Shown here piece after piece: positions 46,353 through 56,207 of a DNA stretch of 64,000 nucleotides (the stretch's first letter is position 1; each line of letters starts with the position of its first letter). The notes under the pieces were generated by a model. The model did not search any database. It was not told the origin of the DNA and was given only the letters and a program-made list of their open reading frames with translations. Origin of the DNA: Shewanella sp. ANA-3 (GTDB taxonomy: Bacteria > Pseudomonadota > Gammaproteobacteria > Enterobacterales > Shewanellaceae); contig NC_008577.1 of the NCBI RefSeq assembly GCF_000203935.1, forward strand, positions 1,488,001-1,552,000, in the 5' to 3' direction. The position numbers were made by a program, and so were the translations under genes.

Positions 46353-46383
46353 AAAAATTACCGACATGAGTCGGTAATTTTTT
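46353..46383 (+). terminator. Terminator after cheR
   Basis: AAAATTACCGAC and GTCGGTAATTTT (46370-46381) pair around ATGA and end in a T run. It separates cheVR from the flgB operon. Confidence 0.88.
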
Positions 46384-46430
46384 ACCCCGTCAAACCCCTT
46401 TTCTACACATTTCTGATAGTTTCTGTTTTT

Positions 46431-46446
46431 TGGCACATGAATTGCT
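46431..46446 (+). promoter_or_regulatory. Sigma-54 promoter for the flgB operon
   Basis: TGGCACATGAATTGCT matches the -24 (TGGCAC) and -12 (TTGCT) elements with exact spacing. It lies 35 bases before flgB. Confidence 0.9.
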
Positions 46447-46480
46447 TTGTTCCCGTGAGAGTCACGATGGAGGCAATTTT

Positions 46481-46885
46481 ATGGCGATTAATTTTGATAA
46501 GGCACTAGGTGTGCACCAATTTACTTTGGGGATACGTGCCGAGCGTGCCGAAGTAATTTCAAGCAACATCGCAAACGCCGATACGCCACATTATAAAGCC
46601 CGTGACGTCGATTTTTCTGCGGCCTTAAATATTGCGAAAACCCAGCAACAGCAACGCAATAGCCTTGAGATGACAGGCGATGAGCAGCATTTTGGCCTCG
46701 CACAGTTAACGGGACAATACGTGAAGTTCCGTGTGCCAAATCAGCCAGATACTGGAGATGGCAATACAGTGGATATTCAACAGGAACAGTCGGCATTTAT
46801 GCAAAATGCGCTCGAATATCAAATGTCTCTGGGATTTTTGGACAGTAAGTTTAGCGGCATGAAAAAAGCGCTGAGAGGGGATTAA
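46481..46885 (+). CDS. flgB: Flagellar proximal rod protein FlgB
   Basis: FlgB forms the part of the rod nearest the MS ring. The ATG at 46481 follows TGGAGG; a longer frame runs across the sigma-54 promoter and is rejected. The 134-residue protein has the rod N-terminus with [20 protein letters not shown] and a C-terminal helix for coiled-coil packing ([20 protein letters not shown]). Confidence 0.93.
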   Translation: MAINFDKALGVHQFTLGIRAERAEVISSNIANADTPHYKARDVDFSAALNIAKTQQQQRNSLEMTGDEQHFGLAQLTGQYVKFRVPNQPDTGDGNTVDIQQEQSAFMQNALEYQMSLGFLDSKFSGMKKALRGD

Positions 46886-46887
46886 TC

Positions 46888-47304
46888 ATGAGTTTATTTA
46901 ATATCTTCGATGTTGCGGGGTCTGGCATGTCAGCCCAGTCTCTGCGGCTAAATACTACCGCGAGTAACATTGCTAACGCAGATTCAGTCTCCAGCAGTGT
47001 AGATAAAACTTACCGTTCTCGTCATCCCATTTTTGAAGCCGAAATGGCCAAGGCGCAAAGTCAGCAACAAGCTTCCCAAGGTGTCACGGTGAAAGGCATA
47101 GTCGAGAGTGATAAGCCCCTATTAAAAGAGTATTCGCCGGATCATCCGATGGCGGATGCTGATGGCTTTATTTACAAACCAAATGTGAATGTCATGGAAG
47201 AAATGGCTGACATGATTTCAGCTTCTCGCTCATATCAGATGAATGTTCAAGTGGCTGAGGCGGCAAAATCTATGCTGCAACAAACACTTGGGATGGGTAA
47301 ATAA
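46888..47304 (+). CDS. flgC: Flagellar rod protein FlgC
   Basis: The 138-residue protein is full length, with the rod motif TTASNIANADSVSSSVDKTY and C-terminal NVMEEMADMISASRSYQMNV. It starts two bases after flgB and forms the proximal rod with FlgB and FlgF. Confidence 0.95.
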   Translation: MSLFNIFDVAGSGMSAQSLRLNTTASNIANADSVSSSVDKTYRSRHPIFEAEMAKAQSQQQASQGVTVKGIVESDKPLLKEYSPDHPMADADGFIYKPNVNVMEEMADMISASRSYQMNVQVAEAAKSMLQQTLGMGK

Positions 47305-47328
47305 TATGCGTTATTTAGGAGGTACGTT

Positions 47329-48108
47329 GTGAGCCTCATTAACCAACTGAGTCAAACCTCATCGCAGCTGACTCAAACAAACACTCAATCGAATACGGTA
47401 TCAACCAATAACACCAAGACGTCGACTAATTCTACCGGCAATCCATTTTTGGATGGATTACGTTTGCCGACTAGTTCTGCTGTTCCAGAGGCTAAGAGTC
47501 AGCAGCTCACTCAAGAGGATTTTTTCTCATTACTCAGCCAGCAGTTATCGATGCAGGATCCCTTTAAGCCCGTTGATAACGACCAGATGATTGCACAGAT
47601 GGCATCTTTTTCTACTGTCGATGGCATTTCTAAGTTAAATGATCAAATCGTTAATTTAAACAGTGTGATGACATCAAGCCAAGCTTTGCAAGCATCGGGA
47701 TTAGTTGGGCGAAAAGTGCTGTTACCGACAGATACGGGTTATATCTCTGCAGAAAGCCCAGGCTTAAATGGTGTGATCAGTACTTCCGAGAAAATTCCCG
47801 TCATTAATGTTCGAATCGAAGATGATAAAGGGCAAGTCGTTAGAACATTTACTGTTGATGGTAGTAAGGGTGGTAACACTGATGTCAAGTGGGATGGTTT
47901 GAATGATAAAGGAGAACCCGTTGCTGCAGGTAATTACTCGATTAAAGCATCGGGTTTGGTGAATGATAAATCACAAGCGTTAGCTGTATCGACCTATGCG
48001 CATGTTACCAGTGTTTCTTTAGGTACTGCAGCGACTGGCGCCATTTTGAATCTCAAGGGTGGAATGGCCTTTAAGCTGTCGGATGTACTTGCGATTAGTG
48101 AAGTTTAA
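47329..48108 (+). CDS. flgD: Hook-capping scaffold FlgD
   Basis: FlgD sits at the tip of the growing hook and is removed when it is finished. The 259-residue protein has a Ser/Thr/Asn-rich N-terminus, the capping motif LTQEDFFSLLSQQLSMQDPF, then a tudor/Ig-like domain (GNYSIKASGLVNDKSQALAV). It starts with GTG after AGGAGG at 47317-47322. Confidence 0.93.
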   Translation: MSLINQLSQTSSQLTQTNTQSNTVSTNNTKTSTNSTGNPFLDGLRLPTSSAVPEAKSQQLTQEDFFSLLSQQLSMQDPFKPVDNDQMIAQMASFSTVDGISKLNDQIVNLNSVMTSSQALQASGLVGRKVLLPTDTGYISAESPGLNGVISTSEKIPVINVRIEDDKGQVVRTFTVDGSKGGNTDVKWDGLNDKGEPVAAGNYSIKASGLVNDKSQALAVSTYAHVTSVSLGTAATGAILNLKGGMAFKLSDVLAISEV

Positions 48109-48126
48109 TCGTTATCAAGATTGTAA

Positions 48127-48147
48127 ATGGACATCACACTTGTCCAT
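48127..48147 (+). promoter_or_regulatory. Short hairpin before flgE
   Basis: ATGGACA (48127-48133) and TGTCCAT (48141-48147) pair across seven bases about 30 bases before the flgE start. No T-tract follows, so it may affect flgE translation or message stability. Confidence 0.35.
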
Positions 48148-48177
48148 CATTGAATTGAGCAAATGTAGAGGTGAATT

Positions 48178-49539
48178 ATGTCGTTTAACATTGCATTGAG
48201 TGGCATTTCTGCTGCGCAGAAAGATTTGAACACTACGGCGAACAATATCGCGAATGCTAACACCATTGGCTTTAAAGAGTCGCGTGCTGAATTTGCGGAT
48301 GTTTACGCTAATTCAATTTTCTCAAACTCAAAAACCGCTGTGGGTGGTGGTGTGGCTACGAGCCAAGTGGCGCAGCAATTCCACCAAGGTAGTTTGCAAC
48401 TGACGAATAACTCGTTAGATTTAGCGATTAAAGGCGGTGGCTTTTTTGTAACTGCGTCCGAGATAGGTACCTTGGATCATCAGTTTACTCGGGCAGGTGC
48501 TTTCAAAGTCGACAAAAATAATTATATGGTTGACTCTGCTGGTAATTATTTGCAAACCTTCCCAGTGGATAAAGATGGTAACTCCACTTCTGTCAGTTTA
48601 ACGACAGCTAAGCCAGTACAAATTCCTGATACTGCGGGTAGCCCTGTTCAAACTGAAAACGTGACTTTGCAGATGAATTTAAATGCAAAAGAAGGTTCAC
48701 TCGACCCTGCTGCTTTTGATCCGTTAGACTCCAAAACCTATAACAGTGTGACATCCATGACGATTTATGACTCTCTGGGTGAGCCACATATCATGACGAC
48801 CTATTTCGTCAAACCAAATAATGGCTCATATAATGGTGAAAACAACTGGGTTGCATACTATGCCATTGATGGTAAACAAGTTGATATTTCTGGCCCTGCT
48901 GGTACATATCAGACTGACACCAATGGTGATGGCACTCCCGATGCCTCTGGCACAGCTCAAACGGCTGGCGGCTGGAAGGGGTCGGTTCTGAAGTTTAACT
49001 CCGTCGGTGTGTATACTGGGAGTGATCCGGCAGTCGTCGCCACCGAAACGTTAGGGGTTGGCGGCGCTGGCGTGTTAGGCCCTGGTGCTGATGGCACTCA
49101 AGCCGTGATTATTAAATTTAATGCACCAACCCAATATTCAGCTCCCTTTGCCGCCACTGAATTGTCACAGGACGGTACCACAGTAGGGCGTTTAACCAAT
49201 GTCGAAATTGGTGAAGATGGTTTGATCACTGCCAGTTACTCCAATGGTTCAACAGTGCCATTAGCCCGCGTTGCTTTAGTTCGCTTTGCAAACGAACAAG
49301 GGTTGACACAAGTGGGTAATACCTCGTGGAAAGCCAGTTTATCGTCAGGTCCTGCGCTGGCTGGTGAGCCTAACAGTGGTACGTTTGGTAGTCTCAGTTC
49401 TTCAGCGTTAGAGCAATCTAACATTGACTTGACGACTGAGCTGGTGGATTTGATTTCGGCACAACGTAACTTCCAAGCCAACTCACGTACGCTGGAAGTG
49501 AATAACACTCTGCAACAAACTGTTCTGCAAATTCGTTAA
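48178..49539 (+). CDS. flgE: Flagellar hook protein FlgE
   Basis: FlgE builds the flexible hook. The 453-residue protein keeps both ends of the axial family (NIALSGISAAQKDLNTTANN and LVDLISAQRNFQANSRTLEV), with a variable central D1-D2 part rich in Gly, Thr and Asp. AGAGG precedes the ATG. A strong hairpin follows 15 bases after its stop. Confidence 0.95.
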   Translation: MSFNIALSGISAAQKDLNTTANNIANANTIGFKESRAEFADVYANSIFSNSKTAVGGGVATSQVAQQFHQGSLQLTNNSLDLAIKGGGFFVTASEIGTLDHQFTRAGAFKVDKNNYMVDSAGNYLQTFPVDKDGNSTSVSLTTAKPVQIPDTAGSPVQTENVTLQMNLNAKEGSLDPAAFDPLDSKTYNSVTSMTIYDSLGEPHIMTTYFVKPNNGSYNGENNWVAYYAIDGKQVDISGPAGTYQTDTNGDGTPDASGTAQTAGGWKGSVLKFNSVGVYTGSDPAVVATETLGVGGAGVLGPGADGTQAVIIKFNAPTQYSAPFAATELSQDGTTVGRLTNVEIGEDGLITASYSNGSTVPLARVALVRFANEQGLTQVGNTSWKASLSSGPALAGEPNSGTFGSLSSSALEQSNIDLTTELVDLISAQRNFQANSRTLEVNNTLQQTVLQIR

Positions 49540-49554
49540 GTTAATCTTGCCTCT

Positions 49555-49590
49555 GCTAAGTGTTGCCGCAAGCGGCAACACTTAGCCTCT
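49555..49590 (+). terminator. Strong hairpin between flgE and flgF
   Basis: GCTAAGTGTTGCCGC (49555-49569) and GCGGCAACACTTAGC (49572-49586) are a perfect 15-base inverted repeat with two bases between, followed by CTCTTTCT. The T run is impure, so it may be a terminator, a partial terminator or a message-protecting stem. Confidence 0.65.
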
Positions 49591-49657
49591 TTCTGTTGTG
49601 CATTCATTCGTTTATTAAAATCTCCTAATTTATCAGTTAACTAGCTGCTTATTTTAT

Positions 49658-49673
49658 TGGCATGATGCTTGCT
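49658..49673 (+). promoter_or_regulatory. Sigma-54 promoter for flgF onwards
   Basis: TGGCATGATGCTTGCT matches the -24/-12 consensus with exact spacing, 37 bases before flgF. With the flgE hairpin it splits the flg genes into two units, flgBCDE and flgF-L. Confidence 0.88.
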
Positions 49674-49710
49674 TTGCTATTATCAGGTTGAAACTTTGAC
49701 GGAGCAGTCT

Positions 49711-50454
49711 GTGGACAAATTCCTTTATATCTCCATGAGCGGCGCTAAGCAAAATATGAATGAGTTGGCTTTGCGTGCCAACAACTTAGCTAACGCCAAT
49801 ACCGATGGATTTAAGTCGGATATGGCGCAAGCCAGATCGATGCAAGCCTTTGGTGAAGGATTGCCGACAAGGGTCTTTGCCATGGTTGAAACCCCCTCCG
49901 CCAATTTTCGTTCGGGCCCGATTAAATCTACTGGACGCGATCTTGACGTTGCCATTAAAGGTGACGGTTGGTTTGCCGTGCAAGCACAGGATGGTAGTGA
50001 AGCTTATACCCGTTCTGGCAGTCTCAGTTTTGACTCAACAGGTTTATTGCATAACGACCGTGGTAATCCCGTGATGGGTGATGCCGGACCGATTGTGTTA
50101 CCGCTGCCAATTGAAAAGGTCACTATTTCACAGGATGGGATTATCTCTGTTCGTCCTCAAGGTGCGACGACAGAAGTCGTCGAAGAGGTTGGAAGATTAA
50201 AGTTGGTAAACCCCGGCAATGCACAAATGATGCGCGGCGAGGATGGGTTGTTCCGTTTGGTATCCGGTGATCCGGCGCCTGCCGATCCTAGTGTATTTGT
50301 TGAAAGTGGTGCTGTAGAGGGCAGTAACGTCAACCCCGTGGATGAGATGGTGTCCTTAATCGACCTACAGCGACAATTTGAATTGCAAGTGAAGATGATG
50401 AAAACCGCGGAAGAAAATGACCGCGCTTCATCCTCATTAATGCGGATTAGTTAG
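49711..50454 (+). CDS. flgF: Flagellar rod protein FlgF
   Basis: The GTG at 49711 follows GGAG (49701-49704); the longer frame crosses the promoter. The 247-residue rod protein starts MDKFLYISMSGAKQNMNELA and has ANNLANANTDGFKSDMAQA and the C-terminal VDEMVSLIDLQRQFELQVKM. It makes the proximal rod with FlgB and FlgC. Confidence 0.94.
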   Translation: MDKFLYISMSGAKQNMNELALRANNLANANTDGFKSDMAQARSMQAFGEGLPTRVFAMVETPSANFRSGPIKSTGRDLDVAIKGDGWFAVQAQDGSEAYTRSGSLSFDSTGLLHNDRGNPVMGDAGPIVLPLPIEKVTISQDGIISVRPQGATTEVVEEVGRLKLVNPGNAQMMRGEDGLFRLVSGDPAPADPSVFVESGAVEGSNVNPVDEMVSLIDLQRQFELQVKMMKTAEENDRASSSLMRIS

Positions 50455-50464
50455 GAGATAAATT

Positions 50465-51253
50465 ATGCATCCAGCGTTATGGATTAGTAAAACTGGCTTA
50501 GACGCACAGCAAACCGATATTGCGGTGATTTCAAACAACGTCGCTAACGCCAGCACTGTGGGCTATAAAAAAAGCCGCGCGGTATTTGAGGACTTACTTT
50601 ATCAAACTGTTAACCAAGCGGGTGGGATCAGCGCCTCTAACACTAAGTTGCCAAACGGTTTGAACATTGGTGCGGGTACCAAGGTGGTAGCCACCCAAAA
50701 AATGTTTACCCAAGGCAATATGCTGACCACGGATAACTCGCTCGATTTGATGATTGAAGGCCCAGGATTTTTCGAAGTGCAGCTCCCCGATGGGACTACG
50801 GCTTATACCCGTAATGGTCAATTTACCTTAGATGATACTGGGCAAATTGTCACACCGGGTTCGGGTTATGTGTTGCAACCTGCGATCACTATTCCTGAGG
50901 ATGCAACCAGTATTACTGTCTCTGCTGAAGGGGAAGTCTCGGTAAAAACACCAGGTGCGGCGGAAAACCAAGTCGTTGGGCAGCTCAGTATGACCGACTT
51001 TATTAACCCGTCGGGTTTAGATCCTATGGGACAAAACCTATACACCGAAACTGGTGCGAGTGGTACGCCTATTCAAGGCACTGCATCACTTGATGGTATG
51101 GGAGCGATTCGTCAAGGTGCGTTAGAAACCTCTAACGTGAACGTGACCGAAGAGCTAGTTAACCTCATTGAAAGTCAGCGGATCTACGAGATGAACTCCA
51201 AAGTGATTTCGGCGGTCGATCAGATGCTGGCTTATGTGAATCAGAATCTATAG
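50465..51253 (+). CDS. flgG: Flagellar distal rod protein FlgG
   Basis: FlgG forms the distal rod that crosses the P and L rings. The 262-residue protein has SNNVANASTVGYKKSRAVFE, the FlgG-type NQAGGISASNTKLPNG insert near residue 55 that stiffens the rod, and the C-terminal ELVNLIESQRIYEMNSKVI. Length is standard. AGGAG lies before the ATG. Confidence 0.96.
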   Translation: MHPALWISKTGLDAQQTDIAVISNNVANASTVGYKKSRAVFEDLLYQTVNQAGGISASNTKLPNGLNIGAGTKVVATQKMFTQGNMLTTDNSLDLMIEGPGFFEVQLPDGTTAYTRNGQFTLDDTGQIVTPGSGYVLQPAITIPEDATSITVSAEGEVSVKTPGAAENQVVGQLSMTDFINPSGLDPMGQNLYTETGASGTPIQGTASLDGMGAIRQGALETSNVNVTEELVNLIESQRIYEMNSKVISAVDQMLAYVNQNL

Positions 51254-51265
51254 AGGCACATGATC

Positions 51266-51940
51266 ATGGCTAGATATCTACTATTGGCTAGTACGCTCTT
51301 GCTGGCGGCATGTAGTTCAACTCCAAAGAAGCCGATTGCGGATGATCCCTTCTATGCCCCAGTTTATCCCGAAGCACCACCGACTAAAATTGCTGCAACG
51401 GGGTCGATTTACCAAGATAGCCAAGCGGCGAGTCTTTACTCGGATATTCGTGCCCATAAAGTCGGTGACATTATCACTATCGTGTTGAAAGAAGCGACTC
51501 AGGCGAAAAAGAGTGCCGGTAATCAGATCAAAAAAGGTTCTGATATGACACTCGATCCCATTTATGCCGGTGGGAGCAATGTGTCTTTAGGCGGTATTCC
51601 CCTCGATTTACGCTACAAAGACAGCATGAATACTAAGCGTGAATCCGATGCAGATCAAAGCAATAGCTTAGATGGCAGTATCTCCGCCAATATTATGCAA
51701 GTGCTCAATAACGGTAACTTAGTTGTGCGCGGTGAAAAGTGGATTTCAATCAACAATGGTGATGAGTTTATTCGCGTGACCGGTATTGTACGCTCGCAGG
51801 ATATCAAGCCAGATAACACCATTGATTCAACCCGTATGGCCAATGCGCGTATTCAATATAGCGGTACTGGTACTTTCGCCGAAGCGCAAAAAGTGGGCTG
51901 GTTAAGCCAGTTCTTTATGAGCGATTGGTGGCCTTTCTGA
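51266..51940 (+). CDS. flgH: Flagellar L-ring lipoprotein FlgH
   Basis: FlgH makes the outer-membrane bushing of the rod. The 224-residue lipoprotein has LAACSS as lipobox and the family segments [20 protein letters not shown] and [20 protein letters not shown]. Two ATGs (51260, 51266) are six bases apart; spacing from AGAGG favours 51266. Confidence 0.95.
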   Translation: MARYLLLASTLLLAACSSTPKKPIADDPFYAPVYPEAPPTKIAATGSIYQDSQAASLYSDIRAHKVGDIITIVLKEATQAKKSAGNQIKKGSDMTLDPIYAGGSNVSLGGIPLDLRYKDSMNTKRESDADQSNSLDGSISANIMQVLNNGNLVVRGEKWISINNGDEFIRVTGIVRSQDIKPDNTIDSTRMANARIQYSGTGTFAEAQKVGWLSQFFMSDWWPF

Positions 51941-51951
51941 GGAGTCAAATC

Positions 51952-53043
51952 ATGAAATATAGACTGATTGTCGCACTTGCCATGTTAGTGCTTTCTCTAC
52001 CTAGTCAGGCCGAAAGAATTAAAGATATTGCTAATGTTCAGGGGGTTCGCAGTAACCAGTTAATTGGTTATGGCTTGGTTGTTGGTTTACCCGGTACTGG
52101 CGAGAAAACCAATTATACCGAGCAAACCTTTACAACGATGTTGAAAAATTTCGGGATCAATTTACCAGATAATTTTAGACCTAAAATCAAAAACGTAGCC
52201 GTAGTGGCCGTTCACGCCGATATGCCTGCGTTTATTAAACCTGGGCAACAATTAGATGTTACTGTATCTAGTTTAGGCGAGGCCAAAAGCCTGCGTGGTG
52301 GCACGCTATTGCAGACGTTCCTCAAAGGGGTCGATGGTAATGTGTACGCTATTGCCCAAGGGAGTTTAGTGGTTAGTGGTTTTAGTGCAGAAGGTTTGGA
52401 TGGCTCTAAAGTCATTCAAAATACCCCTACAGTAGGCCGTATTCCAAATGGTGCGATAGTCGAGCGTAGTGTAGCAACGCCATTTTCAAGTGGCGATTAT
52501 TTGACGTTTAATCTGCGCCGCGCCGATTTTTCAACGGCTCAACGGATGGCTGATGCTATTAATGATTTACTCGGTCCCGATATGGCGCGCCCACTGGATG
52601 CAACATCAGTTCAAGTGAGTGCTCCACGAGATGTCTCACAACGCGTATCCTTCCTTGCAACCCTAGAAAATCTGGATGTTATTCCTGCAGAAGAGTCGGC
52701 CAAGGTGATTGTTAATTCTCGAACTGGAACCATAGTAGTGGGTCAACACGTTAAATTATTGCCTGCTGCAGTAACCCATGGTGGTTTAACCGTGACAATT
52801 GCTGAAGCGACACAAGTCTCTCAACCTAATGCATTGGCTAATGGTGAAACCGTAGTGACTGCCAACACCACTATAGGTGTCAATGAAAGTGATCGCCGCA
52901 TGTTTATGTTTAGCCCGGGAACCACTCTGGATGAGTTGGTCAGAGCCGTCAACTTAGTGGGTGCAGCACCTTCAGATGTACTTGCTATCCTAGAAGCATT
53001 AAAAGTGGCAGGTGCTTTGCATGGTGAGCTTATCATCATCTAA
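51952..53043 (+). CDS. flgI: Flagellar P-ring protein FlgI
   Basis: The 363-residue periplasmic protein has a signal peptide ([12 protein letters not shown]), then [20 protein letters not shown] and [20 protein letters not shown], the P-ring signature. The ATG at 51952 follows GAGGAG; the open frame extends into flgH without such a site. FlgA is the likely chaperone. Confidence 0.96.
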   Translation: MKYRLIVALAMLVLSLPSQAERIKDIANVQGVRSNQLIGYGLVVGLPGTGEKTNYTEQTFTTMLKNFGINLPDNFRPKIKNVAVVAVHADMPAFIKPGQQLDVTVSSLGEAKSLRGGTLLQTFLKGVDGNVYAIAQGSLVVSGFSAEGLDGSKVIQNTPTVGRIPNGAIVERSVATPFSSGDYLTFNLRRADFSTAQRMADAINDLLGPDMARPLDATSVQVSAPRDVSQRVSFLATLENLDVIPAEESAKVIVNSRTGTIVVGQHVKLLPAAVTHGGLTVTIAEATQVSQPNALANGETVVTANTTIGVNESDRRMFMFSPGTTLDELVRAVNLVGAAPSDVLAILEALKVAGALHGELIII

Positions 53044-53060
53044 TTTCTGTCGGGAAAATT

Positions 53061-54230
53061 ATGGAAAAGCTTTCAAGTTCATCACATTTTCTTGACCTGG
53101 GCGGGCTAGATTCACTTCGCGCCCAGGCACAGAAGGATGAGAAGGGCACTTTAAAACAAGTTGCCCAACAATTTGAAGGCATTTTCGTGCAAATGTTGAT
53201 GAAAAGCATGCGCGATGCTAATGCGGTATTTGAATCGGATAGTCCCCTCAATAGCCAATACACTAAGTTTTATGAGCAAATGCGTGATCAGCAATTGTCG
53301 GTCGATTTGTCGGATAAAGGTGTGTTAGGTCTTGCCGACATGATGGTGCAACAGTTATCACCTGAGTCTAGCCAGCATATTCCTGCCTCTGTATTACGTA
53401 GTGATGGCGGCGAAAAATTGCTGCAAGGCGATAAAGCATTGAGTGTTCCAGCGCAAAATACGGCAACCCAAGATGTGCTTAATGCTTCAGCAACGACTGC
53501 AAGCACTTCTGCAAGCACTTCTGCAGGCATCCCAGCCTATATTGTTCGTCCAACCTTTGAGTCAGATAGGCCAGATGATGTGGCCTCGTCATTGGATATC
53601 GACACGCCAGCACCTTCATTAGCGGTTAGTACACCCAAACCAACCTGGTCAGAGCAACCACTATCGCCCATTGAGCCTGTAATTAGCGGCCAGATTTTGC
53701 CGACAGTGGCATTTAGAGAAACCCAAAAGACACTCAAATTTGGTAGTCGGGAAGAGTTTTTGGCGACCTTGTATCCCCATGCAGAAAAAGCGGCTAAGGC
53801 TTTGGGTACCCAACCTGAAGTGCTACTGGCGCAGTCGGCGCTCGAAACCGGTTGGGGACAGAAAATTGTACGAGGTAGCAATGGTGCACCTAGTCACAAC
53901 CTATTCAACATTAAGGCTGATCGCCGTTGGCTTGGGGATAAGGCTAACGTGAGTACCTTGGAATTCGAGCAGGGTATTGCCGTTAGACAAAAAGCCGATT
54001 TTCGCGTTTACACTGATTTTGAACATAGTTTTAACGATTTTGTCACCTTTATTGCTGAGGGTGAGCGTTATCAAGATGCTAAAAAAGTCGCCGCTTCACC
54101 AACCCAATTTATTCGTGCATTGCAGGATGCGGGCTATGCCACCGATCCAAAATATGCTGAGAAAGTCATTAAAGTGATGCAGACAATAAGCCAAGAGCTT
54201 AAGTCGATACTGCAAGGAGAAGACAAATGA
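53061..54230 (+). CDS. flgJ: Rod cap and peptidoglycan hydrolase FlgJ
   Basis: The 389 residues combine a rod-cap domain (about 10-110, QVAQQFEGIFVQMLMKSMRD) and a C-terminal GH73 glucosaminidase (about 225-385, LLAQSALETGWGQKI with the catalytic Glu). The hydrolase opens peptidoglycan for the rod. The linker (about 115-215) is Ser/Thr/Pro-rich with a short ASTS tandem repeat and is longer than in Salmonella. Confidence 0.95.
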   Translation: MEKLSSSSHFLDLGGLDSLRAQAQKDEKGTLKQVAQQFEGIFVQMLMKSMRDANAVFESDSPLNSQYTKFYEQMRDQQLSVDLSDKGVLGLADMMVQQLSPESSQHIPASVLRSDGGEKLLQGDKALSVPAQNTATQDVLNASATTASTSASTSAGIPAYIVRPTFESDRPDDVASSLDIDTPAPSLAVSTPKPTWSEQPLSPIEPVISGQILPTVAFRETQKTLKFGSREEFLATLYPHAEKAAKALGTQPEVLLAQSALETGWGQKIVRGSNGAPSHNLFNIKADRRWLGDKANVSTLEFEQGIAVRQKADFRVYTDFEHSFNDFVTFIAEGERYQDAKKVAASPTQFIRALQDAGYATDPKYAEKVIKVMQTISQELKSILQGEDK

Positions 54231-54270
54231 TAAATCTTCATAGGTTATTAGTTCTGAGGAGTGTCGGCTA

Positions 54271-56196
54271 ATGGCGATTGACCTATTAAATATTGCTCGT
54301 ACTGGGGTGCTAGCCTCGCAGTCGCAACTTGGGGTTACCAGTAATAACATTGCCAACGCGAATACCGCAGGTTATCACAGGCAGGTGGCAACCCAGTCGA
54401 CGCTAGAGTCACAACGGCTTGGTAATAGTTTTTATGGCACGGGGACTTACGTTGATGATGTAAAACGTATTTACAACGACTATGCGGCAAGAGAATTACG
54501 TATTGGACAAACAACCCTAAGTGGTGCTGAAGCGAGTTATGGCAAACTCAGTGAGCTCGATCAACTGTTTTCTCAAATCGGTAAAATGGTACCTCAGAGC
54601 TTAAACTCTCTTTTTACTGGATTAAACAGTCTCGCGGATTTGCCCGCTGACTTAGGTATTCGTAGTTCAACCCTAAACGATGCTAAACAATTGGCTAATA
54701 GTTTGAATCAGATGCAATCGAGCTTAAATGGCCAGATGACGCAAACTAATGATCAGATCACAGGTATGACTAAGCGTATCAACGAGATTAGTAAGGAGTT
54801 GGCTAATTTAAATCTCGAGCTGATGAAATCGCCAAATCAAGATGCCATGTTACTCGATAAACAAGATGCGCTCATTCAAGAGCTAAGCCAATATGCTCAA
54901 GTGAATGTTATTCCTCAAGAGAATGGTGCCAAAAGCATTATGTTGGGCGGCTCGGTGATGTTGGTTTCCGGTGAAATCGCCATGACGATGGATACTAAAA
55001 CTGGAGATCCATTTCCCAATGAATTGCAATTGACGTCAAGTATTGGCTCACAAAGTGTTGCTGCCGATCCGAGTAAATTAGGCGGGCAATTAGGTGCGCT
55101 GTTTGAGTACCGTGATCAAACATTAATTCCGGCAAGTCACGAGCTCGATCAGTTAGCCCTAGGGATTGCTGATAACTTCAATAAAATGCAAGCTCAAGGA
55201 TTTGATCTCAATGGTCAAGTTGGATCGAATATCTTTAGGGATATTAATGATCCTTTAATGTCATTGGGTCGTGTTGGTGGCTATTCAAACAATACTGGTA
55301 ACGCAACTTTAGGTGTGAATATTGATGATACGCGTTTATTAACGGGTGGCTCATATGAGTTATCTTTTACTGCGCCGGCCTCCTATGAATTAAGGGATAC
55401 AGAAACCGGGGTAATTACACCACTGACCTTAAATGGGTCGACCTTAGAAGGTGGTGCTGGATTTTCAATCGATATTAAAGCTGGGGCGATGGCTTCAGGT
55501 GATCGCTTTGTTATTCGCCCTACTGCGGGCGCCGCTAACGGCATTACCGTTGAAATGACGGATCCAAAAGGCATTGCCGCCGCTTCGCCTAAAATAACCG
55601 CTGATGCAGCGAACTCAGGTAATACCCAAGTTAAGTTGACGCAAATTACGAATCGCAGTGCAGCCAATTTTCCTATTACTGGCAGTGAATTGACGATCCA
55701 GCTCGATACCACCGCGATACCTCCAACCTATGAAGCATTTGATGCCTCCGGAACCTCCCTTGGCGCTGCCGCTCCTTATACTCCCCCAAGTATAAGTGCC
55801 TTTGGTTTTACCTTTGAAGTTGATAGTACCGCAGCCGCCAGTAATGACAGATTTACCTTTAACCTAGCCTTTGCTGAAGGCGACAACTCTAACGCCGTTG
55901 CTATGGCCAAATTGAGTGAAAGTAAAGTGATGAATGGGGGGAAGTCAACCTTAGCGGATGTATTTGAAAATACAAAAATTGACATAGGCAGTAAGACAAA
56001 AGCGGCCGAAGTGCGTGTAGGGTCTGCAGAGGCTATTTACCAACAAGCCTATGCCAGAGTAGAAAGCGAATCGGGCGTCAACTTAGATGAAGAAGCCGCC
56101 AATTTAATGCGTTTTCAACAAGCTTATCAAGCCTCAGCCCGTATCATGACTACGGCACAACAAATTTTTGACACCCTATTAACTTCAGTGCGTTAG
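54271..56196 (+). CDS. flgK: Hook-filament junction protein FlgK (HAP1)
   Basis: The 641-residue axial protein has an N-terminal SNNIANANTAGYHRQVATQS and C-terminal EEAANLMRFQQAYQASARIM. It is longer than Salmonella FlgK (about 550) owing to the central part (about 340-560). FlgN is its chaperone. It starts 40 bases after flgJ with GAGG upstream. Confidence 0.94.
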   Translation: MAIDLLNIARTGVLASQSQLGVTSNNIANANTAGYHRQVATQSTLESQRLGNSFYGTGTYVDDVKRIYNDYAARELRIGQTTLSGAEASYGKLSELDQLFSQIGKMVPQSLNSLFTGLNSLADLPADLGIRSSTLNDAKQLANSLNQMQSSLNGQMTQTNDQITGMTKRINEISKELANLNLELMKSPNQDAMLLDKQDALIQELSQYAQVNVIPQENGAKSIMLGGSVMLVSGEIAMTMDTKTGDPFPNELQLTSSIGSQSVAADPSKLGGQLGALFEYRDQTLIPASHELDQLALGIADNFNKMQAQGFDLNGQVGSNIFRDINDPLMSLGRVGGYSNNTGNATLGVNIDDTRLLTGGSYELSFTAPASYELRDTETGVITPLTLNGSTLEGGAGFSIDIKAGAMASGDRFVIRPTAGAANGITVEMTDPKGIAAASPKITADAANSGNTQVKLTQITNRSAANFPITGSELTIQLDTTAIPPTYEAFDASGTSLGAAAPYTPPSISAFGFTFEVDSTAAASNDRFTFNLAFAEGDNSNAVAMAKLSESKVMNGGKSTLADVFENTKIDIGSKTKAAEVRVGSAEAIYQQAYARVESESGVNLDEEAANLMRFQQAYQASARIMTTAQQIFDTLLTSVR

Positions 56197-56207
56197 GAGA
56201 TTTAATC

